Shown here: positions 9,899-21,764 of the stretch, piece after piece
Layout: each line of letters starts with the position of its first letter
Numbering within the stretch: position 1 is the stretch's first letter
Assembly (NCBI RefSeq): GCF_030296575.1
Contig: NZ_AP027729.1
Span: 3,348,001 to 3,412,000 of the forward strand
Reading direction: 5' to 3'
Source: Paraoerskovia sediminicola
GTDB taxonomy: Bacteria; Actinomycetota; Actinomycetes; Actinomycetales; Cellulomonadaceae
Length of the DNA stretch: 64,000 bases
Notes under the pieces: generated by a model
Told to the model about the DNA's origin: nothing
What the model saw: only the letters and a program-made list of their open reading frames with translations
Databases searched by the model: none
Translations under genes and position numbers: made by a program

Positions 9899-11740
9899 TC
9901 AGCCCAGGAGCGCGTCCACCCGCGACACGACGTCACCGACGACGTCCTCGACCGCCACCTGGTCCGCTGCGCCGCCCACGCGAGGGCGGACCTCGACGAG
10001 GCCGTCGGCCAGGCCACGACCGACGACGACGACGAGCGGCACCCCGAGCATCTCGGCGTCCTTGAACTTCACGCCCGGCGACACCTTGGGCCGGTCGTCG
10101 TACAGGACCTCGACGCCCTGCTCGCGCAGCGCCTGCGCGATGCGCTCGGCCTCGTCGAAGACGGCGGAGTCCTTGCCGGTCGCGATCAGGTGAACGTGGG
10201 CGGGGGCCACGTGGGCGGGCCAGGCGAGCCCGACCTCGTCGTGGTTGGCCTCGGCGAGCGCCGCCATGACGCGGGTGACCCCGATGCCGTACGAGCCCAT
10301 CGTGACGACGGCCTTCTTGCCGTTCTCGTCGAGCACCGTGAGGTCCAGGGCCTGGGCGTACTTGCGGCCGAGCGCGAAGATGTGGCCGATCTCGATGCCC
10401 CGGGCGAGCTCGAGGGGGCCCGAGCCGTCCGGTGCGGGGTCGCCCGCGCGGACCTCGGCGGCCTCGATGGTCCCGTCCGCCGTGAAGTCGCGGCCCGCGA
10501 CCAGGTCGAAGACGTGCTTGCCGTGGGCGTCGGCCCCGGTGATCCACCGGGTGCCCGTCACCACGCGGGGGTCGAGCAGGTACCGGACGGCGGTGTCGCC
10601 CTCCTTGCCCGCAGCGACGCCCTCCGGGCGCGCGTTCGGACCGAGCGCGCCCGGACCGATGTAGCCCTTGACGAGCTCGGGACGGCTCTTCAGGTCGGCC
10701 TCGTTCGCCGCCTCGACCGCAGCCGGCTCGAACGCCGCGGCGACCCGCTTGAGGTCGACCTCGCGGTCGCCCGGCAGTCCGACGACGACGATCTCCCGCT
10801 CCCCCGTGGGGTGCGTCAGGGCGAGCACGACGTTCTTCAGGGTGTCGGACGCGGTCCACGCGCGGTCCGTCCGCGGGTGCGCCGCGTTCGCGGCGTCGAC
10901 GAGGGTCGCGATCGTGGGGGTGTCGGGGGTGTCCTCGACGTGCGCCGCCGGGACGTCGTCGTAGGCCACCGGGTCCGGCGCCGGCGTGACGACGGCCTCG
11001 ACGTTCGCGGTGTACCCGCCGGCGGAGCGGACGAATGTGTCCTCGCCGATGGCGGTCGGGGTCAGGAACTCCTCGCTGCGCGAGCCGCCCATCGCGCCCG
11101 ACGTCGCCGCGACGATGACGTACTCGAGCCCGAGCCGGTCGAAGATCCGCTGGTACGCGGCACGCTGGTTCTCGTACGAGCGGGCGAGCCCCTCGTCGGT
11201 GACGTCGAACGAGTAGGCGTCCTTCATGACGAACTCGCGACCCCGGATGAGCCCTGCGCGCGGGCGCGCCTCGTCGCGGTACTTCGTCTGGATCTGGAAG
11301 AGCGTGAGCGGCAGGTCCTTGTACGACGAGTACAGGTCCTTGACCAGGAGCGTGAACATCTCCTCGTGGGTGGGTGCGAGGAGGTAGTCGCCGTCCTTGC
11401 GGTCCTTGAGGCGGAAGATGTTGGGGCCGTACTCGGTCCAGCGCCCGGTGGCCTCGTAGGGCTCGCGCGGCAGCAGCGCCGGGAAGTGCACCTCCTGGCC
11501 GCCTGCGGCAGCCATCTCCTCGCGGACGACGGCCTCGACCTTGGCGAGGACGCGCAGCCCGAGCGGCAGCCACGTGTAGATCCCGGGTGCTGCCCGGCGG
11601 ATGTACCCGGCACGCACGAGCAGCTTGTGGCTCGCCACCTCGGCCTCGGCCGGGTCCTCCCGCAGCGTGCGGACGAAGAGGGTGGACATGCGCAGGAGCG
11701 TAGGCAGCCTGGAGGCCGCGGAGAGGCGAGCAGAAGACAT
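9899..11740 (-). CDS. proS: Prolyl-tRNA synthetase
   Basis: This 613-residue class II synthetase charges tRNA-Pro. Motif 2 lies in [31 protein letters not shown] and motif 3 in [16 protein letters not shown]. The long insertion between them (about residues 240-420) is the INS editing domain of bacterial-type ProS. The C-terminal anticodon-binding domain starts near [16 protein letters not shown]. The first ATG is used; no clear ribosome-binding site is visible, and an ATG 17 codons later ([11 protein letters not shown]) is a possible alternative. It is transcribed alone, divergent from the DNA glycosylase gene by 33 bases. Confidence 0.95.
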   Translation of the reverse strand: MSSARLSAASRLPTLLRMSTLFVRTLREDPAEAEVASHKLLVRAGYIRRAAPGIYTWLPLGLRVLAKVEAVVREEMAAAGGQEVHFPALLPREPYEATGRWTEYGPNIFRLKDRKDGDYLLAPTHEEMFTLLVKDLYSSYKDLPLTLFQIQTKYRDEARPRAGLIRGREFVMKDAYSFDVTDEGLARSYENQRAAYQRIFDRLGLEYVIVAATSGAMGGSRSEEFLTPTAIGEDTFVRSAGGYTANVEAVVTPAPDPVAYDDVPAAHVEDTPDTPTIATLVDAANAAHPRTDRAWTASDTLKNVVLALTHPTGEREIVVVGLPGDREVDLKRVAAAFEPAAVEAANEADLKSRPELVKGYIGPGALGPNARPEGVAAGKEGDTAVRYLLDPRVVTGTRWITGADAHGKHVFDLVAGRDFTADGTIEAAEVRAGDPAPDGSGPLELARGIEIGHIFALGRKYAQALDLTVLDENGKKAVVTMGSYGIGVTRVMAALAEANHDEVGLAWPAHVAPAHVHLIATGKDSAVFDEAERIAQALREQGVEVLYDDRPKVSPGVKFKDAEMLGVPLVVVVGRGLADGLVEVRPRVGGAADQVAVEDVVGDVVSRVDALLG

Positions 11741-11773
11741 GCGGTCACCCTACCTGCGCGGCAGCATGGGACC

Positions 11774-12679
11774 GTGCCCGAGCTGCCCGAGGTCGAGGCG
11801 CTCGCCCGATTCCTGGACGAGCGCACCCGCGGTCGTGCCGTGGCGTCGGCGGAGCTGGGCTCGATCGCCGCTCTCAAGACCTACGACCCACCCCTGACGG
11901 CGCTCGCCGGCCGGGCCGTCCGGGGCGTGACGCGGCACGGCAAGTGGCTGGATCTCGCGCTCGAGCCCGCCCCGGAGCCGTTGCACCTGCTCTGGCACCT
12001 GTCGCTCGGCGGGTGGGTCCGCTGGTCCGACGCCCTGCCCACCACACCGGTCCGGCCGTCGGCGGGCGGCCGTGGCGGCGGCGCCGGTCGCCCGTCCCTC
12101 GGCCTGCGCGTGCGGCTCGACGACGGGTCCGGTTTCGACATCACGGAGGCGGGCACCCGCAAACGGCTCGCCCTCCACGTGGTCCGGTCGCCGGACGACG
12201 TCCCCCAGGTCGCGTCGCTCGGCGTCGACCCGCTCTCGGACGAGTTCACGGCCGACGTGCTCGGCACGCTCCTCGGCGCGCACAACCAGCAGATCAAGGG
12301 GCTCCTGCGGGACCAGGGCTCGATCGCGGGCATCGGCAACGCCTACTCGGACGAGATCCTCCACGTCGCCCGGACGAGCCCGTTCCGGCTGACCCGGACC
12401 TACGCGGGTGACGCGGACGCCGTCCGGCACCTGTACACGGCGGTCCGCGACGTCCTCTCGGGAGCCGTCGCCACGTCGTCCGGCAGGCCGGCCGCCGAGC
12501 TCAAGGACGCCAAGCGGCGCGGCATGCGGGTGCACGGCCGCACCGGCGAGGCGTGCCCGGAGTGCGGTGACGTCGTCCGAGAGGTCTCGTTCGCGGACCG
12601 GAGCCTGCAGTACTGCGCCACCTGCCAGACCGGCGGCAAGCCGCTCGCGGACCGGCGGATGTCACGCCTGCTCAAGTAG
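11774..12679 (+). CDS. Fpg/Nei family DNA glycosylase/AP lyase
   Basis: This 301-residue base-excision repair enzyme removes oxidised bases. It begins PELPEVEALARFLDERTRGR after a GTG start. The first Pro is the catalytic nucleophile after Met removal, followed by catalytic Glu. The conserved Lys of the beta-turn is in TRHGKWLDLAL, the helix-two-turn-helix in LRDQGSIAGIGNAYSDEIL, and a C4 zinc finger ends the protein (CPECGD and CATCQ). An insertion SAGGRGGGAG around residue 100 is unusual. Whether it is mutM-like (8-oxoG) or nei-like (oxidised pyrimidines) cannot be decided by eye. It is a plus-strand single gene among minus-strand neighbours. Confidence 0.9.
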   Translation: MPELPEVEALARFLDERTRGRAVASAELGSIAALKTYDPPLTALAGRAVRGVTRHGKWLDLALEPAPEPLHLLWHLSLGGWVRWSDALPTTPVRPSAGGRGGGAGRPSLGLRVRLDDGSGFDITEAGTRKRLALHVVRSPDDVPQVASLGVDPLSDEFTADVLGTLLGAHNQQIKGLLRDQGSIAGIGNAYSDEILHVARTSPFRLTRTYAGDADAVRHLYTAVRDVLSGAVATSSGRPAAELKDAKRRGMRVHGRTGEACPECGDVVREVSFADRSLQYCATCQTGGKPLADRRMSRLLK

Positions 12680-12713
12680 GCGTGCGGCGCGCACCGCGCC
12701 ACGGTCACCGACC

Positions 12714-12728
12714 GCTCCGTCACGGAGC
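12714..12728. terminator. Possible bidirectional terminator hairpin
   Basis: The sequence GCTCCG-TCA-CGGAGC is a perfect 6-bp stem with a 3-base loop. It lies in the 70-base convergent gap between the glycosylase gene and kbl, so it could end both transcripts. There is no T-tract on either side. Confidence 0.4.
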
Positions 12729-12749
12729 CCTCGGGTCGCCGTCACGCTC

Positions 12750-13930
12750 CTACGCGCCGACCTCGTCGCGCGCAGCGACGAACGCCGCCACGCACGCCTC
12801 CACCTGCGCCGGGGTGTGCGCCGCGGAGAGCTGGACCCTGATGCGCGCCGCGCCCCTCGGCACGACCGGGAAGCTGAACGCCGTCACGTACACGCCCCGG
12901 CGGTGCATGGCGTCGGCGACGCGGGCCGTCAGGGCGGCGTCGCCGAACATCACGGGCACGATCGGGTGCTCCCCCGGCAGGAGCTCGAAGCCCTCCTGGC
13001 TCATGCGCGTCCTGAACAGCTCGGCGTTGCGACGCAGCGTCGCCCGCAGGTCCGCCGACCCCTCGACGAGGTCGAGCGCAGCGAGCGTCCCGGCGACGAT
13101 CGTCGGGGCCAGGGTGTTGGAGAACAGGTACGGCCGCGCCCGCTGGCGCAGCAGGTCCACGATCTCCCGCCGACCCGACACGTAACCCCCGGAGGCTCCG
13201 CCGAGCGCCTTGCCGAACGTCCCGGTGACGATGTCGACCCGGTCGGCCACCCCGCACGCCTCGGGGGTGCCGCTGCCCCGCTCCCCCATGATGCCGACGG
13301 CGTGGGAGTCGTCGACGAGCACGAGGGCGTCGTAGCGGTCCGCGAGGTCGCAGATCTCGGCCAGCGGCGCCACGTAGCCGTCCATCGAGAAGATGCCGTC
13401 GGTCACGATCACCCGGAAGCGGGCGTCCGCGGCGGCCTGCAGCTGGGCCTCGAGGTCGGCCGTGTCCCGGTTCGCGTAGCGCAGGCGCCGCGCCTTCGAC
13501 AGCCGGATCCCGTCGATGATCGACGCGTGGTTGAGCGCGTCCGAGATGATCGCGTCCTCGGCCGTGAACAGCGTCTCGAAGACCCCGCCGTTCGCGTCGA
13601 AGCACGACGAGAAGAGGATCGTCGACTCGGTGCGCAGGAACGACGACACGCGCTGCTCGAGCTCGAGGTGCTGGTCCTGGGTGCCGCAGATGAACCGCAC
13701 GCTCGCGAGCCCGTAGCCCCAGGTGTCGAGCGCGTCGTGCGCCGCCGCCACGAGCCGCGGGTCGTCGGCGAGACCGAGGTAGTTGTTGGCGCAGAAGTTC
13801 AGCGCCTGCTCGCCGGCGGTCTCGATCACCGCGCCCTGGGCGCCGGTGATCCCCGCTCATGCTTGGTGAGCCCCGCCGTCTCGATCTCGGCGAGCTGCCC
13901 CGCGAGGTGCTCCTTGAACCGTGCGTACAT
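12750..13930 (-). CDS. kbl: Glycine C-acetyltransferase (2-amino-3-ketobutyrate CoA ligase), frameshifted near the N-terminus
   Basis: This PLP enzyme cleaves 2-amino-3-oxobutyrate with CoA into glycine and acetyl-CoA, the second step of threonine degradation. The fold is clear: [21 protein letters not shown] and the PLP lysine in [15 protein letters not shown]. The true N-terminus ([16 protein letters not shown]) begins at an ATG overlapping the tdh stop by one base (TGATG), but it is out of frame with the rest. One extra G in the four-base run at 13851-13854 joins them through [16 protein letters not shown], giving about 393 residues, normal for Kbl. The sequence loss is probably technical. 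Confidence 0.9.
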
Positions 13931-14973
13931 CACCACTCCGTCCAGTCGAGGACCACCTTGCCGCCGGTCGCCGACGCGGCCGCCGCGAACCCGTCCTGCC
14001 ACTGCGAGGCGAGGAACCGTTCCGAGACGATCGTCGCGATCGAGGAGCGCAACCGCTCGCTCGTCTCGAGCATGGCACTCATCGCGTTCCACGTCTCGAA
14101 CATCTCCCTGCCGTAGATTCCCTTGATCGTCAGCATGTGCGTGACCACCACGCCCCAGTCCACGTCGATCGGGCCGGTGGGCAGCCCCAGCATCGCGACG
14201 CGGCCGCCGTGGTTGAGGTTCGCCACGGCCTCGGGCAGCGCCGAGGGGGCGCCGCTCATCTCGAGGCAGACGTCGAACCCCTCGCGCATGCCCAGCGACC
14301 GCTGGGCGTCGGCGATCTGCGCGGTGCGTACGTCGACCGTCGCGTCGGCGCCCATCCGCTCCGCGAGCGCGAGCCGCTCGGGGCTCACGTCGGTCCCGAC
14401 GACGAACCTCGCGCCCACGTGCCGGGCGACCGCGATCGCCATGAGCCCGATCGGCCCGCAGCCGGTGACGAGCACGTCCTCGCCGACCACGGGGAACGCG
14501 AGCGCCGTGTGGACGGCGTTGCCGAGAGGATCGAAGAGGGCCCCGACCTCGGGGTCGACGTCGGCATGGTGGACCCACACGTTCGTCGCCGGCAGCACCA
14601 GGTACTCGGCGAAGGCGCCGTCGCGGTGCAGACCGAGGCCCTGCGTCCGGATGCACATCTGCCGGCGACCGGCGCGGCAGTTGCGGCACGTGCCGCACAC
14701 GATGTGGCCCTCGCCCGACACCCGGTCGCCGACCGCGACGTCGTGGACGCCCTCGCCCACCTCGACGACCTCGCCGAAGAACTCGTGGCCCGGGACCAGC
14801 GGGGTCCGGACGGCCGAGGCCGCCCAGTCGTCCCACCGCTCGATGTGCAGGTCCGTGCCGCAGATCCCGGTGCGCAGCACGCGGATCTTGACGTCGAGCG
14901 GCCCGGCCTCGGGCTCGGGCCGGTCCACGAGCTCCAGACCGGGTCCGGGACCGGCCTTGTACAGCGCCTTCAT
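13930..14973 (-). CDS. tdh: L-threonine 3-dehydrogenase
   Basis: This 347-residue zinc medium-chain dehydrogenase oxidises L-threonine to 2-amino-3-oxobutyrate with NAD+. Catalytic zinc ligands lie in [10 protein letters not shown] and [10 protein letters not shown]. Structural zinc cysteines are in [15 protein letters not shown]. The nucleotide fold has [16 protein letters not shown]. The ATG at 14973 has a GGAGGA site 7 bases upstream. The gene overlaps kbl, so product passes directly to the next enzyme of the same operon. Threonine could thus feed glycine and one-carbon metabolism. Confidence 0.92.
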   Translation of the reverse strand: MKALYKAGPGPGLELVDRPEPEAGPLDVKIRVLRTGICGTDLHIERWDDWAASAVRTPLVPGHEFFGEVVEVGEGVHDVAVGDRVSGEGHIVCGTCRNCRAGRRQMCIRTQGLGLHRDGAFAEYLVLPATNVWVHHADVDPEVGALFDPLGNAVHTALAFPVVGEDVLVTGCGPIGLMAIAVARHVGARFVVGTDVSPERLALAERMGADATVDVRTAQIADAQRSLGMREGFDVCLEMSGAPSALPEAVANLNHGGRVAMLGLPTGPIDVDWGVVVTHMLTIKGIYGREMFETWNAMSAMLETSERLRSSIATIVSERFLASQWQDGFAAAASATGGKVVLDWTEW

Positions 14974-15117
14974 GCTGGGGTTCCTCCGTCTGGTGTCGTG
15001 TCGTTCGTGACGGTCCGCCGTCCGTCGGCCCGGGACGGCCGACGGCGCTGGTCCGGTGGACGTCGCCGCTGCGGGCACGGTCTCACGTCGCCGTGCCGGA
15101 CGCCGCAGCGGAGCCGG

Positions 15118-16014
15118 TCAGAACAGGACCGTCGCGCAGGTCCCCACCTGCTCGAACCCTGCCCGCTCGTACGCGCGGAGCGCGCGCTCGTTGTACCGGT
15201 TGACGTAGAGGGACACGACCGGTGCCACCTGGGCCCTGGTGAGGCGGACGACGGCGGCCATGCCGTGGGCAGCGAGCCCCCGGCCGCGCAGCCGCGGGTC
15301 GACCCACACCCCCTGGACCTGGGCGACGTGCGGTGTCACCGCACCGAGCTCGGCCTTGAACTCGATCGGCGCCGCGCCGTCACCTGTACCCCGACGGACG
15401 AACGACCGGCCCTCGGCGATCAGACTGCGCACCCGGTCCTCGTAGGCGCGACCGCCACCGGAGACCGGCGAGTATCCGACCTCCTCGACGAACATGCGCA
15501 CGCAGGCGGGCAGGACGACCGAGAACTCGTCGGGCGTCGCGCGTCGGACCGCCGGGTCGGCCGCGAGCACGGGGTCGTGACCGATCGCCAGCGACGGCTG
15601 GTCGTCGCGGACCTCTCGGGCCTCGGGCCACGCCCGGCGCAGCAGGGCCCACAGCGCGAGGACCGCGTCGCGGTCGCCCACGATGGACGAGCTGCGGCGC
15701 CCGTGCCGCTCGGCGGCGGAAGCGAAGGCCGCGAGCGCCGCGTCCCGGTCCGCGGCTGCCGGGACCACGGGCACGATGTTCGCGCCGGCCCAGCAGACCG
15801 CCTCGAGGGGGCCTGTCTCGGGGTATCCCCACGCGACACCGCCCGTCGAGCGCAGCCCGGTCCGTGTCGCCTGGACGAGGCGCGCGGCGGCCAGCGCAGA
15901 ACCCACCGGGTCCGTGGCGCACACCGCGAGCGCCTCCGCGACGTCCCGGTCGCCCAGGGACCGTGCCCGCGGAGCGCCCTTGGGGCCGCGGCGCAGACCG
16001 ATGACCGAGGTCAT
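15118..16014 (-). CDS. GNAT family acetyltransferase with DUF4081-type N-terminal domain
   Basis: This 298-residue protein has a C-terminal GNAT domain with the acetyl-CoA loop VQGVWVDPRLRGRGLAAHGM, followed by SLYVNRYNERALRAYERAGF. The N-terminal half (LAAARLVQATRTGLRSTGGVAWGY, PLEAVCWAGANIVPV) fits the DUF4081 domain seen in the GNAT protein conserved next to ispG in actinobacteria. The substrate is unknown. It follows ispG by 87 bases on the same strand and is probably co-transcribed with the cdsA-dxr-ispG string. Confidence 0.82.
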   Translation of the reverse strand: MTSVIGLRRGPKGAPRARSLGDRDVAEALAVCATDPVGSALAAARLVQATRTGLRSTGGVAWGYPETGPLEAVCWAGANIVPVVPAAADRDAALAAFASAAERHGRRSSSIVGDRDAVLALWALLRRAWPEAREVRDDQPSLAIGHDPVLAADPAVRRATPDEFSVVLPACVRMFVEEVGYSPVSGGGRAYEDRVRSLIAEGRSFVRRGTGDGAAPIEFKAELGAVTPHVAQVQGVWVDPRLRGRGLAAHGMAAVVRLTRAQVAPVVSLYVNRYNERALRAYERAGFEQVGTCATVLF

Positions 16015-16101
16015 GGCGTCAGACGGCTCTCGTCCGGCGGCACGGGCGACCGGTCGTCGGGCAGGTCGTCCGGCGGCACGTGCGACCGGACCTCCGACGG
16101 G

Positions 16102-17265
<1,164 letters not shown>

Positions 17266-17320
17266 CTGTCCAGTATCACCCCTCGGCACAGCAGCCGGGC
17301 GACCTGGCGCGGCCGGGGCG

Positions 17321-18721
17321 TCAGCCGAGGGTGACGGGCGCGACGATGTCGGCGTAGACCAGCAGCGCCCCCACCCCGACCAGCGCCACGAACATGACGT
17401 AGGCGACCGGCATCATCCGGGCGACGTCGGCCGGCCCCGGCCTCGGACGCCCGCGCACCCGGGCGATCTGGCGTCGCGCACCTTCGTAGAGCGCGTTGAC
17501 CACGTGCCCGCCGTCGAGCGGCAGCAGCGGGATCAAGTTGAAGACGAACAGCGCGACGTTCAGCGACGCGAGGAGGGACAGGAGCACGGCGACGCGGTTG
17601 ACGACGGTCGTGTCGGCCTCCGCGACCTCGACGGCGACGCGCCCCACGCCGACCGGTCCCATCACCGAGGTCGTGTCGCGGTCCTGCCCGCCGAACGCCG
17701 CCTGCGCCACGTCGACGACCCGCGCGGGGAGCGTGACCACGACGCCCGCGGTCGCGCTCACCTGCTCCCAGAGGTACCCGGGGACCTCGGAGACCGGCTG
17801 GGACTCGAGCTCGGACGTCGGCGCGAACCCGACGTACCCGCCGGGCCGCGTCACCGGCTCGCCCGCGTCGTCCACGACGGGTGCGCCGTCGTCCCCCACC
17901 ACCTGGCGCTCGACCGGGGCCGGGGTGACCTGCAGGTCCGTGCTGACCCCGTCGCGGACGACGGTCATCGTGGTCGGCTCGCCCGCGGCGTCGTCGATCA
18001 GGCCGACCATCTGGTCCCAGCCGGTGACCGCCGTCCCACCGATCGCGACGACCTCGTCCCCCGGCTCGAGACCCGCGGCCGCGGCCGGTGACTGCGGGTC
18101 GGTCGCGGTGCACTCCTCGACCTGGGAGGTCGCGCTCGAGGCCGCCACGCACGGGACGACCGCGGAGACCGTCGTGCTCGTCGTGGGCACCCCGATCCCC
18201 ACGAGCACGACGAGCAGCAGGACCGCAGCGATCACGAGGTTCATCACCGGCCCGCCCAGCATCACGACGACCTTCTTGGGTGCCGAGAGGTTGTAGAACG
18301 CGCGGTGCTCCTCGCCCGGCAGGATCTCGGCGTTGCTCGCGTCACGGGCGTCGCCGACCAGCTGCTTGAAGAAGCCCTTCTCGTACGACGCGGCACCGGG
18401 TCCGTCAGGACCGATCGGCTCGGGGCCGTCCGCGACGTCCGCCTCCCCGGGGCGGGTCCCGGCCGAGACGGTGCGCCGGTCCGCCGTCGCTGCGGGTGGG
18501 TACATGCCGACGAGGCGCACGTACCCGCCCAGCGGGATCGCCTTGAGCCCGTACTCGGTCTCGCCGCGGGTCCGCGACCAGAGCGTCGGACCGAACCCGA
18601 CCATGTACTGGCTGACGCGCACCCCGAACTTCTTGGCGGGCACCATGTGCCCGACCTCGTGCAGCGCGATGGACACGAGCAGCCCGACGACCACGACGAC
18701 GATGCCGATCACGATCTCCAC
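17321..18721 (-). CDS. M50 site-2 metalloprotease (RseP/Rip1-like)
   Basis: This 466-residue intramembrane zinc protease is likely to cleave anti-sigma factors or similar membrane substrates. The first transmembrane segment ends in the active site HEVGH at about residues 21-25. A PDZ domain follows mid-protein ([17 protein letters not shown]). The second catalytic motif is [13 protein letters not shown] near residue 395, followed by a last membrane segment. A hydrophobic segment [16 protein letters not shown] lies near residue 160. The GTG start has a purine-rich site upstream. Position between dxr and ispG is conserved in actinobacteria. Confidence 0.9.
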   Translation of the reverse strand: MEIVIGIVVVVVGLLVSIALHEVGHMVPAKKFGVRVSQYMVGFGPTLWSRTRGETEYGLKAIPLGGYVRLVGMYPPAATADRRTVSAGTRPGEADVADGPEPIGPDGPGAASYEKGFFKQLVGDARDASNAEILPGEEHRAFYNLSAPKKVVVMLGGPVMNLVIAAVLLLVVLVGIGVPTTSTTVSAVVPCVAASSATSQVEECTATDPQSPAAAAGLEPGDEVVAIGGTAVTGWDQMVGLIDDAAGEPTTMTVVRDGVSTDLQVTPAPVERQVVGDDGAPVVDDAGEPVTRPGGYVGFAPTSELESQPVSEVPGYLWEQVSATAGVVVTLPARVVDVAQAAFGGQDRDTTSVMGPVGVGRVAVEVAEADTTVVNRVAVLLSLLASLNVALFVFNLIPLLPLDGGHVVNALYEGARRQIARVRGRPRPGPADVARMMPVAYVMFVALVGVGALLVYADIVAPVTLG

Positions 18722-18802
18722 GGAACCGCCTCTCGCTCCGGCGAAGCCGCGGGACCTCCGCGGCGACCGGGGTCACCCGCGCCACCAGGCAGGGTACGCC
18801 GT

Positions 18803-19981
18803 TCAGTTGCGTGCGAGCAGGGAGCGAGCCCGGGCCCTGGCCCAGGCCTCCACCTCGGCGAGAGTGTCGAGGGTGAGCGCGTCGGCGGCGACGCCCTCGT
18901 GCTCGCCCAGCACCGTCTCCACCGTCGCCACGACGTCCCCGAAGCCGACCCGGCGATCCAGGAACGCCGCGACGCACTCCTCGTTCGCCGCGTTGTAGAC
19001 GGCCGGGTGCGTCGCCGACGCGGCCAGGGCGTCCCGGGCCATCCGCACCGCGGGGAACACGGACTCGTCGAGCGGTTCGAACGTCCAGGCCGAGGCCTGC
19101 GACCAGTCGCACCCCGGGACGACGGGGTCCAGCCGGTCGGGCCAGCCGAGACCGAGCGCGATCGGCAGCCGCATGTCGGGGGGCGAAGCCTGGGCGAGCG
19201 TCGAGCCGTCCACGAACTCGACCATCGAGTGGACGACCGACTGCGGGTGCACCACGACGGTGATGTCGGGCGCCGGGACGTCGAACAGCAGGTGCGCCTC
19301 GATCAGCTCGAGGCCCTTGTTCATCAGGCTCGCGGAGTTGACCGTCACGACCGGGCCCATCGACCACGTGGGGTGGGCGAGAGCCTGCTCGGGCGTCGCG
19401 GCACGCACCGCCTCGGCCGGCCAGCCGCGGAACGGGCCGCCGGACGCCGTCAGGACGAGCCTGCGAACCTCGGACCGGGAGCCCCCGCGCAGCGCCTGCG
19501 CGATGGCCGAGTGCTCCGAGTCGACGGGCACGATCTGGTCGGGCCGTTGCAGGTGCGCGCGCACGAGCGCGCCACCCACGACCAGGGACTCCTTGTTCGC
19601 CAGCGCGAGCGTCGAGCCGCCGCGCAGCGCGGCGAGGGTGGGACCGAGCCCGATCGACCCGGTCACCCCGTTGAGGACGACGTCGCTGCCGGCCCCCGCG
19701 AGCTCGCTCGCGGCATCGGGACCTGCGACGATCTCGACCGCGGCAGCCGCCGCGGACCCGAGGCGCTCGACGAGCGCGTCCCGGAGGGCACCGACCCTCG
19801 ACGCGTCGGCGACCCCGACCCGCGCCGCACCCAGGGATGCTGCCTGCGCGGCGAGCGCGACGACGTCCGACCCACCCGAGGCGAGCGCCTCGACCCGGAA
19901 CCGGTCAGCGTGCCTCTCCAGCACGTCGACCGCCTGCACACCGATCGAGCCGGTGGACCCCAGGAGCGTGACGGTCCGCAC
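18803..19981 (-). CDS. dxr: 1-deoxy-D-xylulose-5-phosphate reductoisomerase
   Basis: Dxr catalyses the first committed MEP-pathway step, DXP to MEP, with NADPH and a divalent metal. The NADPH loop is LLGSTGSIGVQAVDVL. Substrate and metal residues lie in LANKESLVVGG, VDSEHSAI and LTASGGPFRGW, and GPVVTVNSASLMNKGLE follows. The length (392) is typical. The GTG start lies 3 bases beyond the preceding stop. With ispG close by, two isoprenoid steps sit in one minus-strand run. Confidence 0.96.
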   Translation of the reverse strand: MRTVTLLGSTGSIGVQAVDVLERHADRFRVEALASGGSDVVALAAQAASLGAARVGVADASRVGALRDALVERLGSAAAAAVEIVAGPDAASELAGAGSDVVLNGVTGSIGLGPTLAALRGGSTLALANKESLVVGGALVRAHLQRPDQIVPVDSEHSAIAQALRGGSRSEVRRLVLTASGGPFRGWPAEAVRAATPEQALAHPTWSMGPVVTVNSASLMNKGLELIEAHLLFDVPAPDITVVVHPQSVVHSMVEFVDGSTLAQASPPDMRLPIALGLGWPDRLDPVVPGCDWSQASAWTFEPLDESVFPAVRMARDALAASATHPAVYNAANEECVAAFLDRRVGFGDVVATVETVLGEHEGVAADALTLDTLAEVEAWARARARSLLARN

Positions 19982-19984
19982 GGG

Positions 19985-20536
19985 TCACTCCACCCCGAGC
20001 AGCACCTCGACGGCGCGGGCGAAGAACGCGTCGACCGGGCCCTCGGCGTAGCCGGAGCCACCACGGCGCCGACGGAACACCGTGTCCCGGATCTCCCGCG
20101 TCGTGAGCGGCACCTGGCTGTCGAAGTAGTCCACGAGCCGGTCGCAGAGGTCGTCCACGTCGTCCGTGTCGTAGGCGGGCTCGCCGCGCTCGGCAGGCGC
20201 GAACTTCTCGCCGTCCGGGCGTCCCAGCCGGGGGTAGAGCGTCCGCGCGCGTTCGGCGAGGGCCTCCAGCCACGCCTGCTGGCCGTGCGCCGCGACGTAG
20301 GCCGTGCGCTGGCGTGCGATGAACGCGCCCTCCAGGCGGTCCAGGGCCTCGTCGACCTCGTGCGTGTTGTACCCGCCCCGCACCAGACCGAACGTGGAGT
20401 TCTGGATCTCGGTGCTGGTCAGCGAGCGCTCCTCACGCCCCTCGTACAGCGCACGGGCGCGGTCGAAGAACTCGTCGACCTCGTCGGGCTCGTACCCCTG
20501 GCCGCGCTTCGTCGTGCTGAACAGACTCGTACTCAC
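19985..20536 (-). CDS. DivIVA-motif protein with a duplicated module
   Basis: This 183-residue protein has four DivIVA-like helices of the form GY..DEVDxFxDRA: residues 14-33, 55-72, 121-138 and 162-180. Between them are two copies of an LT..EI...F segment ([28 protein letters not shown]). The protein is therefore two tandem modules joined by a linker (residues 75-118). It has no long coiled coil, unlike true DivIVA/Wag31, and no membrane segment. The GTG start overlaps the rlmN stop by 4 bases. Its role is unknown; interaction with the cell-division or polar-growth machinery is only suggested by the motif. Confidence 0.75.
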   Translation of the reverse strand: MSTSLFSTTKRGQGYEPDEVDEFFDRARALYEGREERSLTSTEIQNSTFGLVRGGYNTHEVDEALDRLEGAFIARQRTAYVAAHGQQAWLEALAERARTLYPRLGRPDGEKFAPAERGEPAYDTDDVDDLCDRLVDYFDSQVPLTTREIRDTVFRRRRGGSGYAEGPVDAFFARAVEVLLGVE

Positions 20537-21732
20537 TCGTCCTCCTCGGCCGCGAGCTGGCCACAGGCCCCGTCGATGTCGCTCCCTCGGGTGTCCCGCA
20601 CCGTCGTCGGGGTCCCGTGCGCGCGCAATCGTGCCACGAACTCGTCCTCCACGTCCCGGTCGCTCGCCGTCCAGATCGACCCGGGCGTCGGGTTCAGCGG
20701 GATCGGGTTGACGTGCACCCAGCCCTTGCCGCGAGCGTTGAGCTTCTCGCCGAGCAGGTCGGCACGCCACGCGTGGTCGTTCATGTCCTTGATCAGCGCG
20801 TACTCGATGCTCACGCGCCGACCGGTCGCCTCGAAGTACTCGCGGGCCGCGTCCAGCGCCTCGTCGACCGACCACTTCGTGTTCACCGGCACGAGCTCGC
20901 TGCGCAGCTCGTCGTCGGGGGCGTGCAGCGAGAGCGCGAGCGTGACCGGGATCCCCTCGGCCGTGAGCTTGCGCATCGCCGGCACCAGGCCGACCGTCGA
21001 GACCGTGACGTTGCGCGCGGACATGCCGAAGCCGTCCGGGGCAGGGGCGACGAGCCGCCGCACCGTGCCGATCACGGCCTTGTAGTTGGCGAGCGGCTCG
21101 CCCATCCCCATGAAGACGAGGTTGTTCAGGCGCGTCGGGCCCCCGGGGATGTCCCCGTCCGCGAGCGACTTCGACGCCGACCGCACCTGCTCGACGATCT
21201 CTGCCGTCGAGAGGTTGCGCGTCAGCCCGAGCTGGCCGGTCGCGCAGAACGGGCACGCCATGCCGCAGCCGGCCTGGCTCGACACGCAGAGGGTGGTTCG
21301 GCGCGGGTAGCGCATCAGCACCGACTCCACCTTCGCGGCGTCGAACAGGTGCCAGAGCGTCTTGACGGTCGTCCCGCCGTCCGCCTCCATCGTGCGGGCC
21401 GCCGTCAGGAGCTGCGGGAACAGGTTCTCGGCCAGCACGTCCCTGGTCGCCGCCGGCAGGTCGGTCATGCCCTCGGGGTCGCGCGTCAGGTGCGCGTAGT
21501 AGTGGGTCGCGAGCTGCTTCGCCCGGTACGGCTTCTCGCCGAGCGCCTCCACGACCTCCCGGACCTCCTCGGGCGCGAGGTCCGCGAAGTGGCGCGGCGG
21601 CTTGCCCCGCCGCTTCGCGGTGAACGACAGCGGCATCGGCGCGGTCTCGTCCCCCGGCCGCACCGAGGGTCGACCGAGGTCTGTCGGTTCGCGGCGCGGA
21701 CCGGGGGCTGTGCTGACGTTTCGATCGACCAT
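20533..21732 (-). CDS. rlmN: 23S rRNA (adenine2503-C2)/tRNA (adenine37-C2) methyltransferase
   Basis: This 399-residue radical SAM enzyme methylates A2503 of 23S rRNA and A37 of some tRNAs. The cluster-binding CGMACPFC is near residue 155, with [14 protein letters not shown] and STVGLVPAM downstream. The reactive cysteine lies near the end ([12 protein letters not shown]). The ATG at 21732 has a GGAGG site 6 bases upstream. The open frame continues further upstream but overlaps cdsA and lacks similarity. The first 35 residues are a variable extension. Confidence 0.94.
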   Translation of the reverse strand: MVDRNVSTAPGPRREPTDLGRPSVRPGDETAPMPLSFTAKRRGKPPRHFADLAPEEVREVVEALGEKPYRAKQLATHYYAHLTRDPEGMTDLPAATRDVLAENLFPQLLTAARTMEADGGTTVKTLWHLFDAAKVESVLMRYPRRTTLCVSSQAGCGMACPFCATGQLGLTRNLSTAEIVEQVRSASKSLADGDIPGGPTRLNNLVFMGMGEPLANYKAVIGTVRRLVAPAPDGFGMSARNVTVSTVGLVPAMRKLTAEGIPVTLALSLHAPDDELRSELVPVNTKWSVDEALDAAREYFEATGRRVSIEYALIKDMNDHAWRADLLGEKLNARGKGWVHVNPIPLNPTPGSIWTASDRDVEDEFVARLRAHGTPTTVRDTRGSDIDGACGQLAAEEDE

Positions 21733-21764
21733 GGCTGGACCTCCGGTCCGACGTGACGTCGCCC

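Noticed and set aside
10190..11773. In-frame upstream extension of the plus-strand DNA glycosylase into proS
   Set aside because: The extension is antisense to proS and has no similarity. Fpg/Nei enzymes must begin with the catalytic Pro right after the start codon, which fixes the GTG at 11774.
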